Of a stretch of 64,000 nt of DNA, positions 11,784-24,100 are shown piece after piece. Source of the stretch: Anadara kagoshimensis (Eukaryota > Mollusca > Bivalvia > Arcoida > Arcidae); the NCBI GenBank assembly GCA_021292105.1, contig CM037857.1:38111114-38175113 (forward strand), written 5' to 3'. The position numbers and the translations under genes were made by a program. The notes under the pieces are model-generated. The model had not been told where the DNA came from. It ran no database searches and was given only the letters and a program-made list of their open reading frames with translations. Each line of letters opens with the position of its first letter. The stretch's first letter is position 1.

Positions 11784-12240
11784 GTTACTAAAGTTCCCTG
11801 AACATAGTAATCTACATGTCTTAATTCACTCTGTATGTTAGTTTGTGTTCTAACGTTGGTGTTACTAAAGTTCCCTGAACATAGCAGTCTGCATGTCTTA
11901 ATTCACTCCGTATGTTAGTTTGTGTTCTAACGTTGGTGTTACTAAAGTTCCCTAACATAGTAATCTACATGTCTTAATTCACTCCGTATGTTAGTTTGTG
12001 TTCTAACGTTGGTGTTACTAAAGTTCCCTGAACATAGTAATCTACATGTCTTAATTCACTCCGTATGTTAGTTTGTGTTCTAACGTTGGTGTTACTAAAG
12101 TTCCCTAACATAGTAATCTACATGTCCTAATTTGCTCGGTTTGTTCGTTTGTGTTCTAACGTTGGTGTTACTAAAGTTCCCTGAACATAGTAATCTACAT
12201 GTCTTAATTCACTCCGTTTGTTCGTTTGTGCTCTAACATT
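11784..12240. repeat. 77-bp satellite, six copies
   Basis: Head-to-tail units starting GTTACTAAAGTTCCCTGAAC near 11784, 11861, 11938, 12014, 12091 and 12167. Two units share a GA deletion (CCCTAACAT), and the last two are the most diverged. It begins just outside the right end of the 2.2 kb element. Confidence 0.95.
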
Positions 12241-12467
12241 AACGAAATCTACTTATAAATTTTACATAGAGTTAAACTATTTAATGAGTGTGGGGTGTCA
12301 GGTTTTTTAATATCTGTATTTTATTCAAATTTCACCTAGTTATTTAAAAGTGTAAAACAAAGAATTAAGATGAGCTTTTGCTGCTGTCAAAACTGGTTAT
12401 TGAAATTTTAACCCGTATGCAAATAGGGATTGTAATGTATACAATTCTTACTTAGGCGATGGATATC

Positions 12468-12840
12468 ATTTAAGAAATGACATTCTGACAATTCAAATTC
12501 GATGAAGGGCGAAGCCCTTCATTTTGAATTTGGCACGCGCAACACTATCTTTCATTGCCATGAAATACCATGAGCAGAAATGTCATTTCTTATATTTACA
12601 ATAAATATTTTGTACCTTGGCGCTATTTTTTCCATATCTGCGCGTGTGATATAGAGTTTTTAGCCATGCGAGATCGGCGTATCTCACATGACCACGCGAC
12701 CCCCTGTGTAGGACATGACGTAACATTGCGTGAAAATTGATACATATCAAGGGTCATGACCCCCATTGTCTTTCATTGGAAATTGAAATACAATTGCTTC
12801 TGTTTGTTTTATCGAAGACAGGTACAGTCATATTGTAAAT
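12468..12840 (+). mobile_element. Palindromic MITE-like element E, copy 1
   Basis: Begins ATTTAAGAAATGACATTCTG, has an inner hairpin (GATGAAGGGCGAAGCCCTTCAT) and continues through TTTTGTACCTTGGCGCTATT to CGAAGACAGGTACAGTCATA. A second copy in inverse orientation lies at 17059-17451. Confidence 0.8.
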
Positions 12841-13298
12841 ATTATATAATGATATTATGATATTGATGTTTGATCGTCAATTCTCCTTTCGCTATCTTGA
12901 AATAATATAATTACATTTCCTTTTCAATGCAAACAGTTTTTCAAATTTTGGATTAGCTTTGTTTATACATATATATATAATTATAGTTGAAATGGTCAAT
13001 CCTTCAGGTTAGTTATGTAATGTATCATTTGTTTTATGTCTTTGGCATAATATGTATTTGGTGATACTATTAATAATCTTTTTGTACTGTTGTACGGAAT
13101 TATAAGGATAAAACTAAACTATGTTATAAATAAAACATGATATCAATCAAGTGAACTGAATTCATGTAACATAATCTTGTACTATTTGAATTAAACATTT
13201 TATTGAGACTTTAAGATACGGGTGTGCCTAAACAATTTAATCAATTTCAAAATATATGACACGCATGCGCTTAAGAACAATATGATTGGAAGTCTCCT

Positions 13299-13337
13299 TT
13301 GGCAAAATGCCAACACAAATGTGTGTATATATATATA
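13299..13337 (+). promoter_or_regulatory. Putative promoter: NFI-like palindrome plus TATA box
   Basis: TTGGCAAAATGCCAA (13299-13313) is followed 12 bases later by TATATATATATAA (13326-13337), matching the layout at 1426-1460. Downstream, a CGCCGTCGGGCGTTTTTAAG|gtaggt donor-like block parallels the first locus. Confidence 0.45.
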
Positions 13338-13612
13338 AGGTTAGTTCGGATTTTAACTCAAAAATAACGTTTCAAGATTTGACAAGAGGTAAAGTGTTGT
13401 TCTACGCCGTCGGGCGTTTTTAAGGTAGGTTTATTACGTTTTATCAAATTATAAGAACTATATGATATGTTACTATTACAGCAGATTGAGTTTAGTATAG
13501 TTCTTATTTAAGCACTGTGTTTTGATATTTTGACTATGATTTACTACTGTAAATCAAAACCTGTTTTTCGTTTTTCATGCATTCATACTTTATTTCCTTT
13601 TAAATAGAGATT

Positions 13613-14017
13613 TTACAAATGTAATTTCATATAACTACATGTGCTTAATTGAACAATACGCAGAACATGGTGAATAATTAAACAACGATTATGACCTGTA
13701 TAAGTAATGCGGTTTGACAAAGCAAACTTACTCGACAACTTGAACAAGGTGTCGGTAGTATGTCGCGGAAGCGGCACGTAAGTAGTGGATAAGTCTTTGA
13801 CAGAGTCTAAACAAAGTCTAGTAAATACATGAAGATCGTGTGGTGGCACGTGAACAATCCGGCTAGACATCCCTAGTAGGATATAATAAAGCTGTTCGTC
13901 TGATGCACTAGACAGTTCAACGTTTAGATGAACACCAAATCTATCCTTAAGAGACTCCCAAAATTGCTGTCGTAGGTAATCTGTACAGGGACAAACACAC
14001 GTTAAATGAACATACAT
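13613..14017 (-). pseudogene. Possible C-terminal fragment of a LINE-type retroelement
   Basis: A 134-codon open frame with residues such as LRQQFWESLKDRFG followed by a Leu-rich segment and two early cysteines (CVCPC). This resembles the region after the reverse transcriptase in some non-LTR elements, judged by general appearance only. It has no visible catalytic motif and ends in an unrelated tail. It could instead be a chance frame. Confidence 0.3.
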
Positions 14018-14396
14018 ATCCTTATATTTGTTTCATTGTTGTAACTCGACATTGGATAATTTCCTTGGCCAACTCGCGTATTTTTTTTCTTTTAAGCAAG
14101 ACAATTCAACAATTCAAATTATACATATTAAAATTATATACAATATTGCAAATAACTTACGCGTTAGCAGTCTCAAACATCATCCCATTATTAATTCAAT
14201 CTCTTGTTTTATTGGAGATATTCAACTTAAACAACTAGACTGTATTTATGATCGGGCATTTTAATGTACATGAACAATTCATGGACTAGTTTGTTATAGC
14301 TACTAGCAACAGGATAAAAGAAAGTGTCCCATAGAACATAAGTGAGCAAAGACTGATATTACTTAGTACACTAACAATATAAAAAATAAGTATATG

Positions 14397-14651
14397 TATA
14401 GGCAAACAACATTGACCTGTCCATTTGACCTTTCATTGGTAATATTCATATAGGAGGGTCCACCCAAGACCTAGGAAGCGTAAGGATTCGCAGTTAATAC
14501 ATATTCACATTGTCCATGATTAGAGTTTGCACCATATACATGTACACGTAGTCGAAATATACTCGCCCTATTACTATGACCTAAATTTACTCGTCCATAA
14601 TGAATATTAAAATCAAAGGTCAGGCGGACAGGTCAATGTTGTTTGCCTATA
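14397..14651. mobile_element. 255-bp MITE with 26-bp terminal inverted repeats
   Basis: Left TATAGGCAAACAACATTGAC... and right ...GTCAATGTTGTTTGCCTATA are perfect inverse matches over 26 bases. TA at the ends is consistent with a TA target duplication (Tc1/mariner-type). No frame inside. One terminus of the same family recurs near 31515-31550. Confidence 0.88.
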
Positions 14652-14693
14652 AAATGTTGTTTTAATCATCTATTTTTTTCATTATATTTGCAG

Positions 14694-14743
14694 TTTATAA
14701 AGACGCCTGTTTATATAAACCATGTAGAGAGAGAAATCTATGA
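14694..14743 (+). other. Possible terminal exon downstream of the 13.3 kb promoter
   Basis: After the acceptor cattatatttgcag, a phase-1 reading is open for fifteen codons to TGA (14741-14743) and includes KDACLYKPCRER. The 3' motif GACGGATTTTCCCGTG...CTTTGCATG follows near 14805-14850, and AATAAA lies near 15403. No matching start exon was found, so this is tentative. Confidence 0.25.
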
Positions 14744-15561
14744 CAACGGACCCGAGTCGGGTTGTCCGGCCGTGTGGCGTTATCGAATTTAAAACCATCC
14801 GATATGACGGATTTTCCCGTGCATAGGTGTAAAATCTTTGCATGAGTTATGTTTTTTATTCCACTATAGACATGTTGTTTTAGTTGTCTTTGTTTAAATC
14901 TCTTCTTATTAATAATTTACGGGGATATAGGATGTTGAAACTGAATGAACTGATTCTACTAACTTTAATTTTCTGTAAAACAATCTTGTTTGAATTTACA
15001 AATCAAAACTTTGATTTTGCATTAGGGTGCATTCAAAAAGAAAGGAAATAAAATATGGAATTTTATTGGTACAAAGGAAATATTTGTGCACAGTAAGTTT
15101 TATTATCAAAAAAATTTTTAACATGGACAAATTTCCCGACCAAAGTTTTTTAAAAACTGGCACTATACTATACCGAAGATTTTATGAAGACATGGAAATT
15201 GCTTCAGGGAATTTTGTAAAATACTGCATACAATTCGTTATACATGTATTTGGAATTCGGAGAACTTTGCCTCTACAGATTATTGGAAATTATATGGACC
15301 GTTAATTTCTTGGGAATTTTATTTGTGTGATTTTGGTAATGATTTTAGTTTCTGTATGATGTATAATTGTAGCAAATTAGTAATTTGATTAACCCTTTTT
15401 TAAAATAAATGTGTGTCATTAAATATATAACCGAATGTATTCTTTTATTATTTTTGAAATTAGATGATATTTACTTGTTCTTCCTTTATTTAGTTCTGTG
15501 GATAGAAAATCTGATCCAATTCGAAACTTCGGTAAAAAAAGTAGTTGCCATATGCATGTAA

Positions 15562-15926
15562 GGAGGCCGCGGTGGCCTAATGTATAAGACGTCAGTCTAC
15601 AAATCCAGGGTCTCTCACCGCTGTGTGTTCGAGTCCCACTCAGACAACATGTGGTAAAGTGAATTTTCCTTGCCGCTGGCCTTTACTGATTCACCTGGTA
15701 TCAGTATAATTGACTGGGTGAGTGGTACGCTTGTCTGCGGCGTACTGAATCGGTGAACTAGCACCTTAAAGTCGTCCTGACTGCGCGCATGAACAAGGCA
15801 GACCATACAACACACTCGCACTTCACATGCATACACAAAATTGTTCATAGATTTTAAAATAGTTCTCGTCGCGAATAGCTGAAAAATTGCTGACGCGACG
15901 TTAAGCAATATTCAACCAACCAACCA
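15562..15926 (+). mobile_element. tRNA-derived SINE, near complete
   Basis: The head GGCCGCGGTGGCCTAATG resembles an A box and TGTTCGAGTCC a B box. The body has GCTTGTCTGCGGCGTACTGA, and the tail reads ATTGCTGACGCGACGTTAAGC before a CCAACCAACC end. The tail is shared with copies at 16285, 23160 and 56630. Confidence 0.85.
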
Positions 15927-16284
15927 TATATATGTAAGTCTCATTCAGAGTTAAACAGACACTTCACACAACTTGAAATCGTGCGAATGATTTTCGTTTT
16001 ACAAATGACTTAAAAAGACAATAATTTTACATTTGCATTATCGTTATGGAAGTCAGGTAATATTTTGTCACATCATATTGAATGTAAAAACAGTGAATTT
16101 GATGTTACTATTCTCACTTATTTCACCCTTACAGTAAACTTTCAAATTTTGTCAAACAATTTAATTATTTATATAAGTTAAAAATTATATAAACTTATAA
16201 TTTGATGAGCAAGATAGTTTGGATTGAACAAACTGTGAATATATATATTTATTCTAGATCTGGATCTAAAATTTATTTCGTAAA

Positions 16285-16625
16285 CCGCCTTCTAGGACCA
16301 GTGGAAGTGGTCTGCCTCGAGAGTGGAAGATCGTTGATTTGAACCCAAACCCCATCCGAATCATATAATAGACTTTGAAGTTTTAGATAGTGCTTCTTGG
16401 AGACTGGTACTTGGTGTTAAGAGGAACAAGTATCGACTGGTTCACCATGTGTCTACATAACTTTACAGGAGTAGTGGTATGCTTGTCTGCGACATACTGA
16501 CTCTAATGAGCTAGTTAATTAAAGTCGCCCCACCCGAGTGCACGCTAGTACAAGACACCTCATAGAACACTCGGACACATCTCACACATACACGAACGTG
16601 TTCTTAAATTAATTCTTAGAGATGA
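16285..16625 (+). mobile_element. Degraded SINE of the same family
   Basis: Recognisable by the GGTATGCTTGTCTGCGACATACTGA body and the CTAGTACAAGACACC segment. The head is diverged and the 3' tail is lost. Confidence 0.7.
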
Positions 16626-16752
16626 ATACACTTGATATATACAGGTCCATCTAGAAAGTTTGGACCCACCCCCTTCTATAACCTTTGTCAAAGAGCAATG
16701 TTGATGGTCTTAGTACTTGGTTTATATTTGCTGAAAGACTAGTTTAATATAC

Positions 16753-16935
16753 TACAGTCAAACCTGTCTATAAAGGCCACCCAAGGGAACCAGTAAAAGT
16801 GGCCTTTATGGGCAGGTGGCCTTTATATACAGGTTCAAACAATATGAGTAAAGAACAGTCGGGGCACAATTCTACTGGCCTTTATAACCAGGTGGCCCTT
16901 ATATAGAGGTGGCCTTTGAAGCAGGTTTGACTGTA
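16753..16935. mobile_element. MITE P, copy 1
   Basis: 183 bp bounded by TACAGTCAAACCTG and its inverse, with repeated GGTGGCCTTTATA blocks inside. Other copies are at 52031-52213 and 59450-59630. Confidence 0.9.
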
Positions 16936-17058
16936 CCTAGAATGTTATTTAAATTGCATAATTGATAAAAGTTTCAATTTTAGTTTTTAGTGAACAGTAT
17001 GTGATAAATAATGAAAATATTTGGGAAAAAAATTATTTCTTCAAATATGGACTTATAT

Positions 17059-17451
17059 TTACAATATGACTGTACCTGTTTTCGATGAAACATACAGAAG
17101 CAATTGTATTTCAATTCCCAATGAAAGACAATAGGGGTCATGACCCTTGATGTGTATCAATTTTCCGACATAATTACGTCATGTCCTACACCGTGACAGG
17201 TGGTCGCGTAGTCATGTGAGATTCGCCGATCTCGCATTGCTAAAAACTGTATATCACACGCGCAGATATGGAAAAATAGCGCCAAGGTACAAAATATTTA
17301 TTGTAAATATAGGAAATGACATTTCTGCTCATGGTATTTCAAGGGATAATGAAAGATAGTGTGGCGCTTCGCCCTTCATCGAATTTGGCACGCGCCACAT
17401 TATCTTTCATTACCCCTTGAAATACCATGATCAGAATGTCATTTCTTAAAT
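17059..17451 (-). mobile_element. Palindromic MITE-like element E, copy 2
   Basis: The inverse of 12468-12840 through GACTGTACCTG, AATAGCGCCAAGGTACAAAA and the terminal CAGAATGTCATTTCTTAAAT. The two copies form a 4.2 kb-spaced inverted pair. Confidence 0.8.
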
Positions 17452-18499
17452 AGAAATTACTGGAAACGACTTTAAACACTTAGTTCAAAGTGACTCTTAA
17501 GCACTTTCCAAGTAAAATATGTCGTTTTATCTGTTTAAATTCCTTTTGTATTTAAAATACTAAAATATTTAGAAATACGGTAAAATTGTATTTTTGGTTA
17601 GTGTATTTAACGATTATTTATTTTTGGTATAACGTCCATTTCCTTCTGCAAAAAGATGTTTTATAATATTATTTGACTTAGAAAAAACATTTATACTTAT
17701 GTTGTGGAACAGATACTTTGTTCTCATTGTTTAATATCATTTTTGCCAAAGGACGACCGTTTTTGTGTCTGGAATATATAAAGGGAGATAACAGTGTCTT
17801 TTGCAATTTTATTGTGTCCAAGTTACATCGGTATGTCACTGTAACCAACTATTCAACAAATCATTGATAAAGCATGTCAAAAATTGTTATAACAAACAAA
17901 TTTGTGGCCAACTATGAATACTTTTAGGGGTGTCCAAACTTTCTTGATGGACCTGTACATAGATATATGGAAAATGCTGATTTGACGTTAACAACAATAT
18001 TAAATTAAAGTTATCAATGATAAACAACTGTATGCAGATAATCGAATTTTCGTTTCTCCGCTCAGAACAATTGTATAGATATCTCATGATTCTCTTTATT
18101 AAAATAAAAACACTGACAAGTAAAGTGATAATTCTGTAACCATATGACCAGAAATAAAGACTCAACTTAATATCACTATTAAGAAAAAAATTTGTTGCCG
18201 AGAGATCAAAATACCAAAATGCATTTTTTCTTAGGACAACCTTATATCTACTTTAGGACAACAATTCCTTGTGTACAGTTTCTACCGTCCAAGTTTAAAG
18301 GAGAGCAAACCTTTAGTCGCCCCGGCTAGGAACTGCTGGGGTAGTACTTCGCCAACCGCTGTCAAGACAAAACACAATGACAACTGTTTGTGGTTGCAAT
18401 TTATTTCTTGTGATGTGTTGCAACATTGTTTCATAGATTAAGAAGATCCTACTCTGCAATGACGAAGATGAAAAGAATACCCGGGGTTAAAACATCCAT

Positions 18500-18655
18500 G
18501 TCCAAATCCCAATCCAGAAGCATAGTAAAAACTTTGAAACTGACGAGTTAAGTTTAACACGTGGGTCTCCATTTGGGAAGCGAGGCCGGGTGCTCCAGAA
18601 GGGTAAGCACCTATTGTTTAGCTGGCTACATCCGCCACATGTGTAATCGAAATTG
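18500..18655 (-). repeat. Dispersed repeat family A, 3' half
   Basis: A clear reverse copy of the CACTTCCC to TTTTACTTTGCTTCTGGATTG half. It starts ATGTCCAAATCCCAATCCAG and ends before the TTCCATGTTCC block. Confidence 0.8.
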
Positions 18656-19729
18656 AATAAATCAAATTAATAACCTTCTATTGCTAGCAGTATACCAGTA
18701 AGGTGGTCACCTTAATATATATTACTACTGCTACATTGTAATATTTTAATTCAAATGGCCACATTAAAAAATAACAAGTTATTTTCTTATTGAAACACTA
18801 CACTAAAAATCGCAACCAATGTCGGCTACCTCGGAATGAATTTTGAATTCAATGGACGATCAAGCAAGACCAATCTTACATGAAAAAGCACTATTCAAAT
18901 TAAACAAGAGGCCCATTGGCCTTACCGCTCGCCTGAAGGTGTGTTAGATAATTAACTATTTCAGGATTCATTTGCATCTGTGACCTTGACCCGTATTGAG
19001 GTGGTACAAACTGCCCATTTTTAGTTTTACAAAGGTAACACCTTTTAAGACTTTTAAATATACAATCCCCAATGTCGATCCCACGTCATGTGTTAATTGC
19101 GAGAGTACCACTCCGGTAATTGTATAAATGCTCCGCTTATATCAAGACTTCGCCAGCATTATGCGAGGTGACAGAAAGTTTGACCCATGATGTGCACTGA
19201 AAAGAGGGTTTTTAACGTACCACACCTGCGTCGACATGGGTCATCGGTTTTTAGGTCTTATCCAAATTACCCTAGTTGCTTTCGTTTCAAAATACCATTT
19301 TAAGTCTTGGTCACCCCTAACGGAGTTTGAACTCGCAATCTTCTTAAACCGTAACAGAGTAGTAAATAAATAAAATTTAACCCATCGATGATGGTTGTGT
19401 GACCAACAACAGCAAAGAAAGATATCTTCGAAGCTGCAACTAATAAAAAGTCCCGGGGACGTGAAATTTATCTCGGGACTCTCTTGTCGTAGTTTTGTCA
19501 TGTCATTCCACATCTTTATGAGTAGATAAGAATGGAAAAAATCTACTTGCATTTTACTCTTGCACTCAGGCAGAACGTGCTTGAAATCGCCGAGTGCAAC
19601 CAGGAGTTGGGGTTTCATTCCTCAAATTAATTACCTGACATACATTTCACAAATTATTCGACGGTGAAACCACAATGCTACTACCCGAGATATTGCCCAT
19701 TGTGAAAAATATTAAATTTGATTAATTTT
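18656..19729. other. Gene-free stretch with a dispersed element start
   Basis: ACAAGAGGCCCATTGGCCTT (about 18903) starts an element also seen at 37530-38225. A long minus frame at 19241-19618 has no splice support and no recognisable domain, so I treat it as chance. Confidence 0.5.
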
Positions 19730-20112
19730 TTAATTTTACTTCATTTGTGGTAAAATTTAGTTGTTACATTTGTGATAAAATTGTGTTGCTACATATGTTG
19801 TAAAATTTTGCTACATTTTTGACCAACATTTACTACATTTGTGACCAAAAGTACCACATTTGTGGTTCGTTAATAATACTTTATTACATTTGTGACACTG
19901 AAACATTTGTTGTTCGTTACTACATATGTGACACTATTTTATAACATTTATGACACTTATTACATTTGTGGTAGTTACTACATATGTGACACTATTTTAT
20001 AACATTTATGACACTTATTACATTTGTGGTAGTTACTACATATGTGACACTATTTTATTACATTTGTGACACTTACTACATTTGTGGTAGGTTACTACAT
20101 AAAGGGGGTCAC
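19730..20112. repeat. TTACTACATTTGTGG motif array, copy 2
   Basis: About twenty motif copies. In the second half they form a higher-order unit of about 58 bases (ACTACATATGTGACACTATT...TTATGACACTTATTAC) repeated three times. It ends TTACTACATAAAGGGGGTC, like the array at 1060-1233. Confidence 0.85.
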
Positions 20113-20456
20113 ACAGAACCTGTCGATCATATTTTAGACAACATAGATGGTTTTCATTTACAGATTTCATTATATATATGACATTATAGATCTGCTGTGT
20201 GCTGATTTTTAAATGTTTTTAATTGCAATGAAGTTTTAATGTGCTGATTCTCAATGCATTATTCTAATAAAAATTGAAAATAATGTTACTACTTGGTCTT
20301 TGCCCAAGACTGCGAGATTTGTTTCCCTTTGATTGAGTTATTATGTCTAGCTTACTGGGGGTTGTGAACAGTAAGAGAACAATTATTTATGATGGAAATA
20401 ATCAAAACAAACATACCAATCAAATCCAAAACCTATTACTTTTAGGCTAACAAATC

Positions 20457-20600
20457 AGGTTAATCATGTGAACTAGTGAGGTCCGATGATTTGGAATGGT
20501 AACCATTTCCGTGTTTAGCTAGTTACACCCGCCACGTGTGAAATCAATTTGAGAATAAAAGAAACATGAATCTGTGGGACGCCAGATATACCCAAGGTTA
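20457..20600 (-). repeat. Dispersed repeat family A, partial
   Basis: A reverse copy of the centre and 5' part, with TAGCTAGTTACACCCGCCAC and CATGAATCTGTGGGACGCC. Confidence 0.75.
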
Positions 20601-20607
20601 AGTTGAG

Positions 20608-20925
20608 TTGAGTTATGGTGTTTAACGTCTCAGTCAAGACTATTTCACTTATAATTGAGACGTCGCCAGCTATAGGCGAAAGTACAGAAATTTGCATGTG
20701 CATTGCGCTGATGGCATTATACAACAGGAGTAAGTAATGGTGTTTAACGTCCCAGTCAAGAATATTTCACTTTTATCGAGACGTCGCCAGCTATAGGCGA
20801 AGGTGCAGAAACTTTGCCTGTGCGTTGCGCTGATGGCATTATACAACAGGGTGCTTTAGCGTGCCAAGCCTACCGTGACACGGGACCTCGTTTATTTTAA
20901 GTTCCCATCCGAAAGAACAGTGGTC
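20608..20925 (-). mobile_element. Two tandem copies of a second SINE-like family
   Basis: Copies at about 20608-20723 and 20728-20925 share GGTGTTTAACGTC, GAGACGTCGCCAGCTATAGG and GATGGCATTATACAACAGG. The full element at 62180-62472 has a tRNA-like head on the minus strand, which gives the orientation here. Confidence 0.8.
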
Positions 20926-21007
20926 CAGGGTTGTTTTGTATACTTATCAACAATATTGGGATGGCGGGGGAAAAATACTGATCAGACACATGATAAATGC
21001 ATGACAT

Positions 21008-21149
21008 TTAATCAGAGCCACAACAAAAGAAATGAGCATCGATCAGACCAACCCGTCCATAACCATTTCTGTAATCAACTTTTGTCTTTATACCACAAAT
21101 AGCTGAACCATTCTGACAGGAACCACTATAACCAGTCCAAACGCCCCAT
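21008..21149 (-). CDS. VMO1 exon 5 with stop
   Basis: Acceptor cttattacag, 46 residues of repeat 3 ending AHFFCCGSD, then TAA. An ATTAAA hexamer overlaps the stop codon. Confidence 0.92.
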
Positions 21150-24100
21150 CTGTAATAAGAAATTGACAGATTAAACGTCGGTGCTGTAAAATCATGTTTT
21201 TGGAAAATTTTCAGAGCCACCAAGACCATAGTATTGGAAATTTAAATAATTACAACAATTGAAACACAGGCAGTAAATTCCTACAAATAACTCATACTTA
21301 GTATATATACTGAAGGATTCTGTAATATAGAACGCCCTAAAATAAATATGACAATTTTAATATACCCTTATTGGATTTTAAATTTGATACGAATATTAAA
21401 TAATTAACATTGTTGATTAATATTTCAAGTTATTGAATGACCCAGTCTTTTCAAATTTGGAAAGTCGTGTAATTATTTTAAACTTTGTCCTATTCTGATC
21501 CTTGGTTGTATAAATAATAATTAATAATTGTGTCGTATACCATTTTTGAATGTATTTTATGATTAAATTTTAAAAATTGGTACATGACAATTGATCAAAA
21601 CTGGAAAATTAATCTAGTTAAAAAACTATTCTATAAGTATACTGGGTGCTTATCCAAGGATTATTATCTTCCATTGTCATGAAACGCAATTTTCAACTGG
21701 TGAACGTAAACTTATCAACAGTATCTTGTAATAGCCTTCTTTTCATAAATTCTTGTTATTAAAATTAGTAGTAGTATGACACTTGAAATATAAAATAGAA
21801 TTATTTTGACTTGGACTTAAACTTGTTTCGCGATCTATATCGATGTGTTTGAAATTCTTTTTATTGAAATTCGTAGTATTTGAATTTGTGTATTCAAAGC
21901 ACACTGACTGAAAAAGTAAACATCCTAAATGCTTTTTGAATCTATTGACATTATATTTTTGTATTATTATCATTGAAATGATTAGTCTATGATGGACGCC
22001 GCGATATGAGTATATAAGACTAAGAGTAAAAATAATACATACCTATCTTCATGATCAACAAATGGATGGTCCAATACGGTTTCTTTCCCTCCTCCATTCG
22101 CTCCATCATAAGTTCTACATCTGAACCTTGCGTTAATGGCGGCTTTGTGGTCTAGGTTAAGTGACTATATGCCAAAATATTATAAATTTATAAATTAAAA
22201 ATTTTAAGTATTATAAGAAATCGAATACGTCAAATACATACAGCACATCCGGACTTAGTAACTTTACAACTAAGCTTTGCCTCGAACTACTGTTGTGGAC
22301 AACATAATTATCATTACTAACATCACACATAACGATTTTGTTTTGAAAAACCTATATAAATATCAGATGTGGATAATGGGAAACATGTCTATAGGTTGCC
22401 TAGCGATCGTGTTTTGTCAGTCAAATATGAGTTGTAATGTAAACAAATACCACAGCGTCATTTCTGGCTGTAACTAGCTACAAAGAGGATGATTAATTTC
22501 TGGAGCACCTGGACTTACTTCCCTAATATAAGTTTACGTTTTTTACCTAATAAGTCATCTCTCAACGTTATTTCTTTGCTTTGGGATTGTGATTTGGATA
22601 CGGATTGGTTTGGTTTTTTTTTGATAGCAACCTATACCGACATACAAATGAATATTTAAGGAATTGATTCAGAATATAACATATTATGATATTTCCCACG
22701 TGAATTCTTCAAAATGGCAAAGTGTATTTGTGTGTATGTCAAAGATACTTCTTTTTAATTTGTTAAAACGACTACATGTAGTCGTAATAACAGATAATCC
22801 CTCATGAAAATGGATAGTGATGTTTAGCATATGCCGTTCAAGGGTTGGTCCTAATTTGTTCGTAATGTCCGATTCTGCATTACATGTGTTTGGTATATGA
22901 ACAATTACTACCTTTTTCCAAGTTTTTTGTTACCGACATTTCTCATTCAATGATTGTTTAAAGTAAGTTTAACATACATGTACATGTATTTATTATTTAA
23001 CTGTTATGCTTAGTCTGCGAAATGCCATACATCTATGACCTTGTGAAATGCCATACATCTATGACCTTGCGAAATGCCATACATCTATGACCTTTTAAAG
23101 TTTTAATAAAAAGGTTCCGAAACAATATCGTAATGGCGTTTGCTGTTGTTGATGTTTATGTTGCTTAACGTTGTATCAGAAATCCTTCCAGTATTCGCGA
23201 CATATACACGTTTATTAATCCCTTAGAGTTAATCTTAGAAAAAATGTGTATGCGTGAGATGTGCGAATGTCTTGTGGCTTGTCTTGTACTATTAAAAGGC
23301 GCACTCAGGGCGACTTTAACCTATTCAGTATGCTGCAGACAAGCGTGCGACTCCCTCAGTAACTTAATAACAAGTTAACACTCAAGGCGAGGAAGCGGTA
23401 TCTAAAATTGTAAAGATTTAAGTATGACTAAGGTTCGAACCCACGACCTGACGCTTATTGAAATAGCATTAATTATATAAGGTCATACCGGTTTCTCGAT
23501 GTTCAATTCAAATCCAACTAAGAACTCATCAGTTGCACATCTTTTCCATTCACCATAGGATCCTGATGGACCTGAATAAAATTGTATCTTAATTATGAAT
23601 ACATTTAATATAATATATAATCATACAGCCACCGAGGCAATTGTTCTGGTATATAATACCGTAATTAATTGATTAATGTATCAATTTTAACTTTCAGTAA
23701 TGAACTTCTTAATACTTTTAATTCAATCATAAAATACACTAAAAAAACTGGTACATGTATATGACAATAACATACAGTAAAACCTCGTTATAATGCCCCT
23801 CGATAACTTTGCCACCTCGCTTATCGCCACACTATTTTGAAGTACCAAAATCCATTTTGTTGATGTTTTTCTTTATAAGCCTCCCTCAATTTATCGTCAA
23901 ACCCCTTTATAACGCCAAAATATGACTGAACAAATGGTGGCGATGAATCGAGGTTTTACTGTATATCACTTTTTGAATGTATGTTTAGATCATTTTCAAA
24001 AAGTGTTATATTACAGATACACAAACAAGCAGGATCATATTGCAATGCGAGTAGTTGACGTTAAGACAAAGCCTATTGCGATCACTAATTAGAGGTAAGA

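Larger units (their letters stand above)
16640..17957. mobile_element. 1.3 kb mariner-like element, no transposase
   Basis: The ends TACAGGTCCATCTAGAAAG... and ...CTTTCTTGATGGACCTGTA are inverted repeats of about 32 bases and are flanked by TA. The length suits a mariner, but no transposase frame remains. Two other elements lie inside it (16753-16935 and 17059-17451). Confidence 0.7.

Noticed and set aside
11784-12240. CRISPR-like spaced repeats
   Set aside because: Units are contiguous 77-bp satellite copies with no unique spacers, and the genome is eukaryotic.
15027-15305. 92-codon plus-strand frame
   Set aside because: AT-rich random-looking composition and no recognisable motif. It probably lies in the 3' region of the 13.3 kb transcript candidate.
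19241-19618. 125-codon minus-strand frame
   Set aside because: No domain, no signal peptide, no usable splice context; composition looks random.
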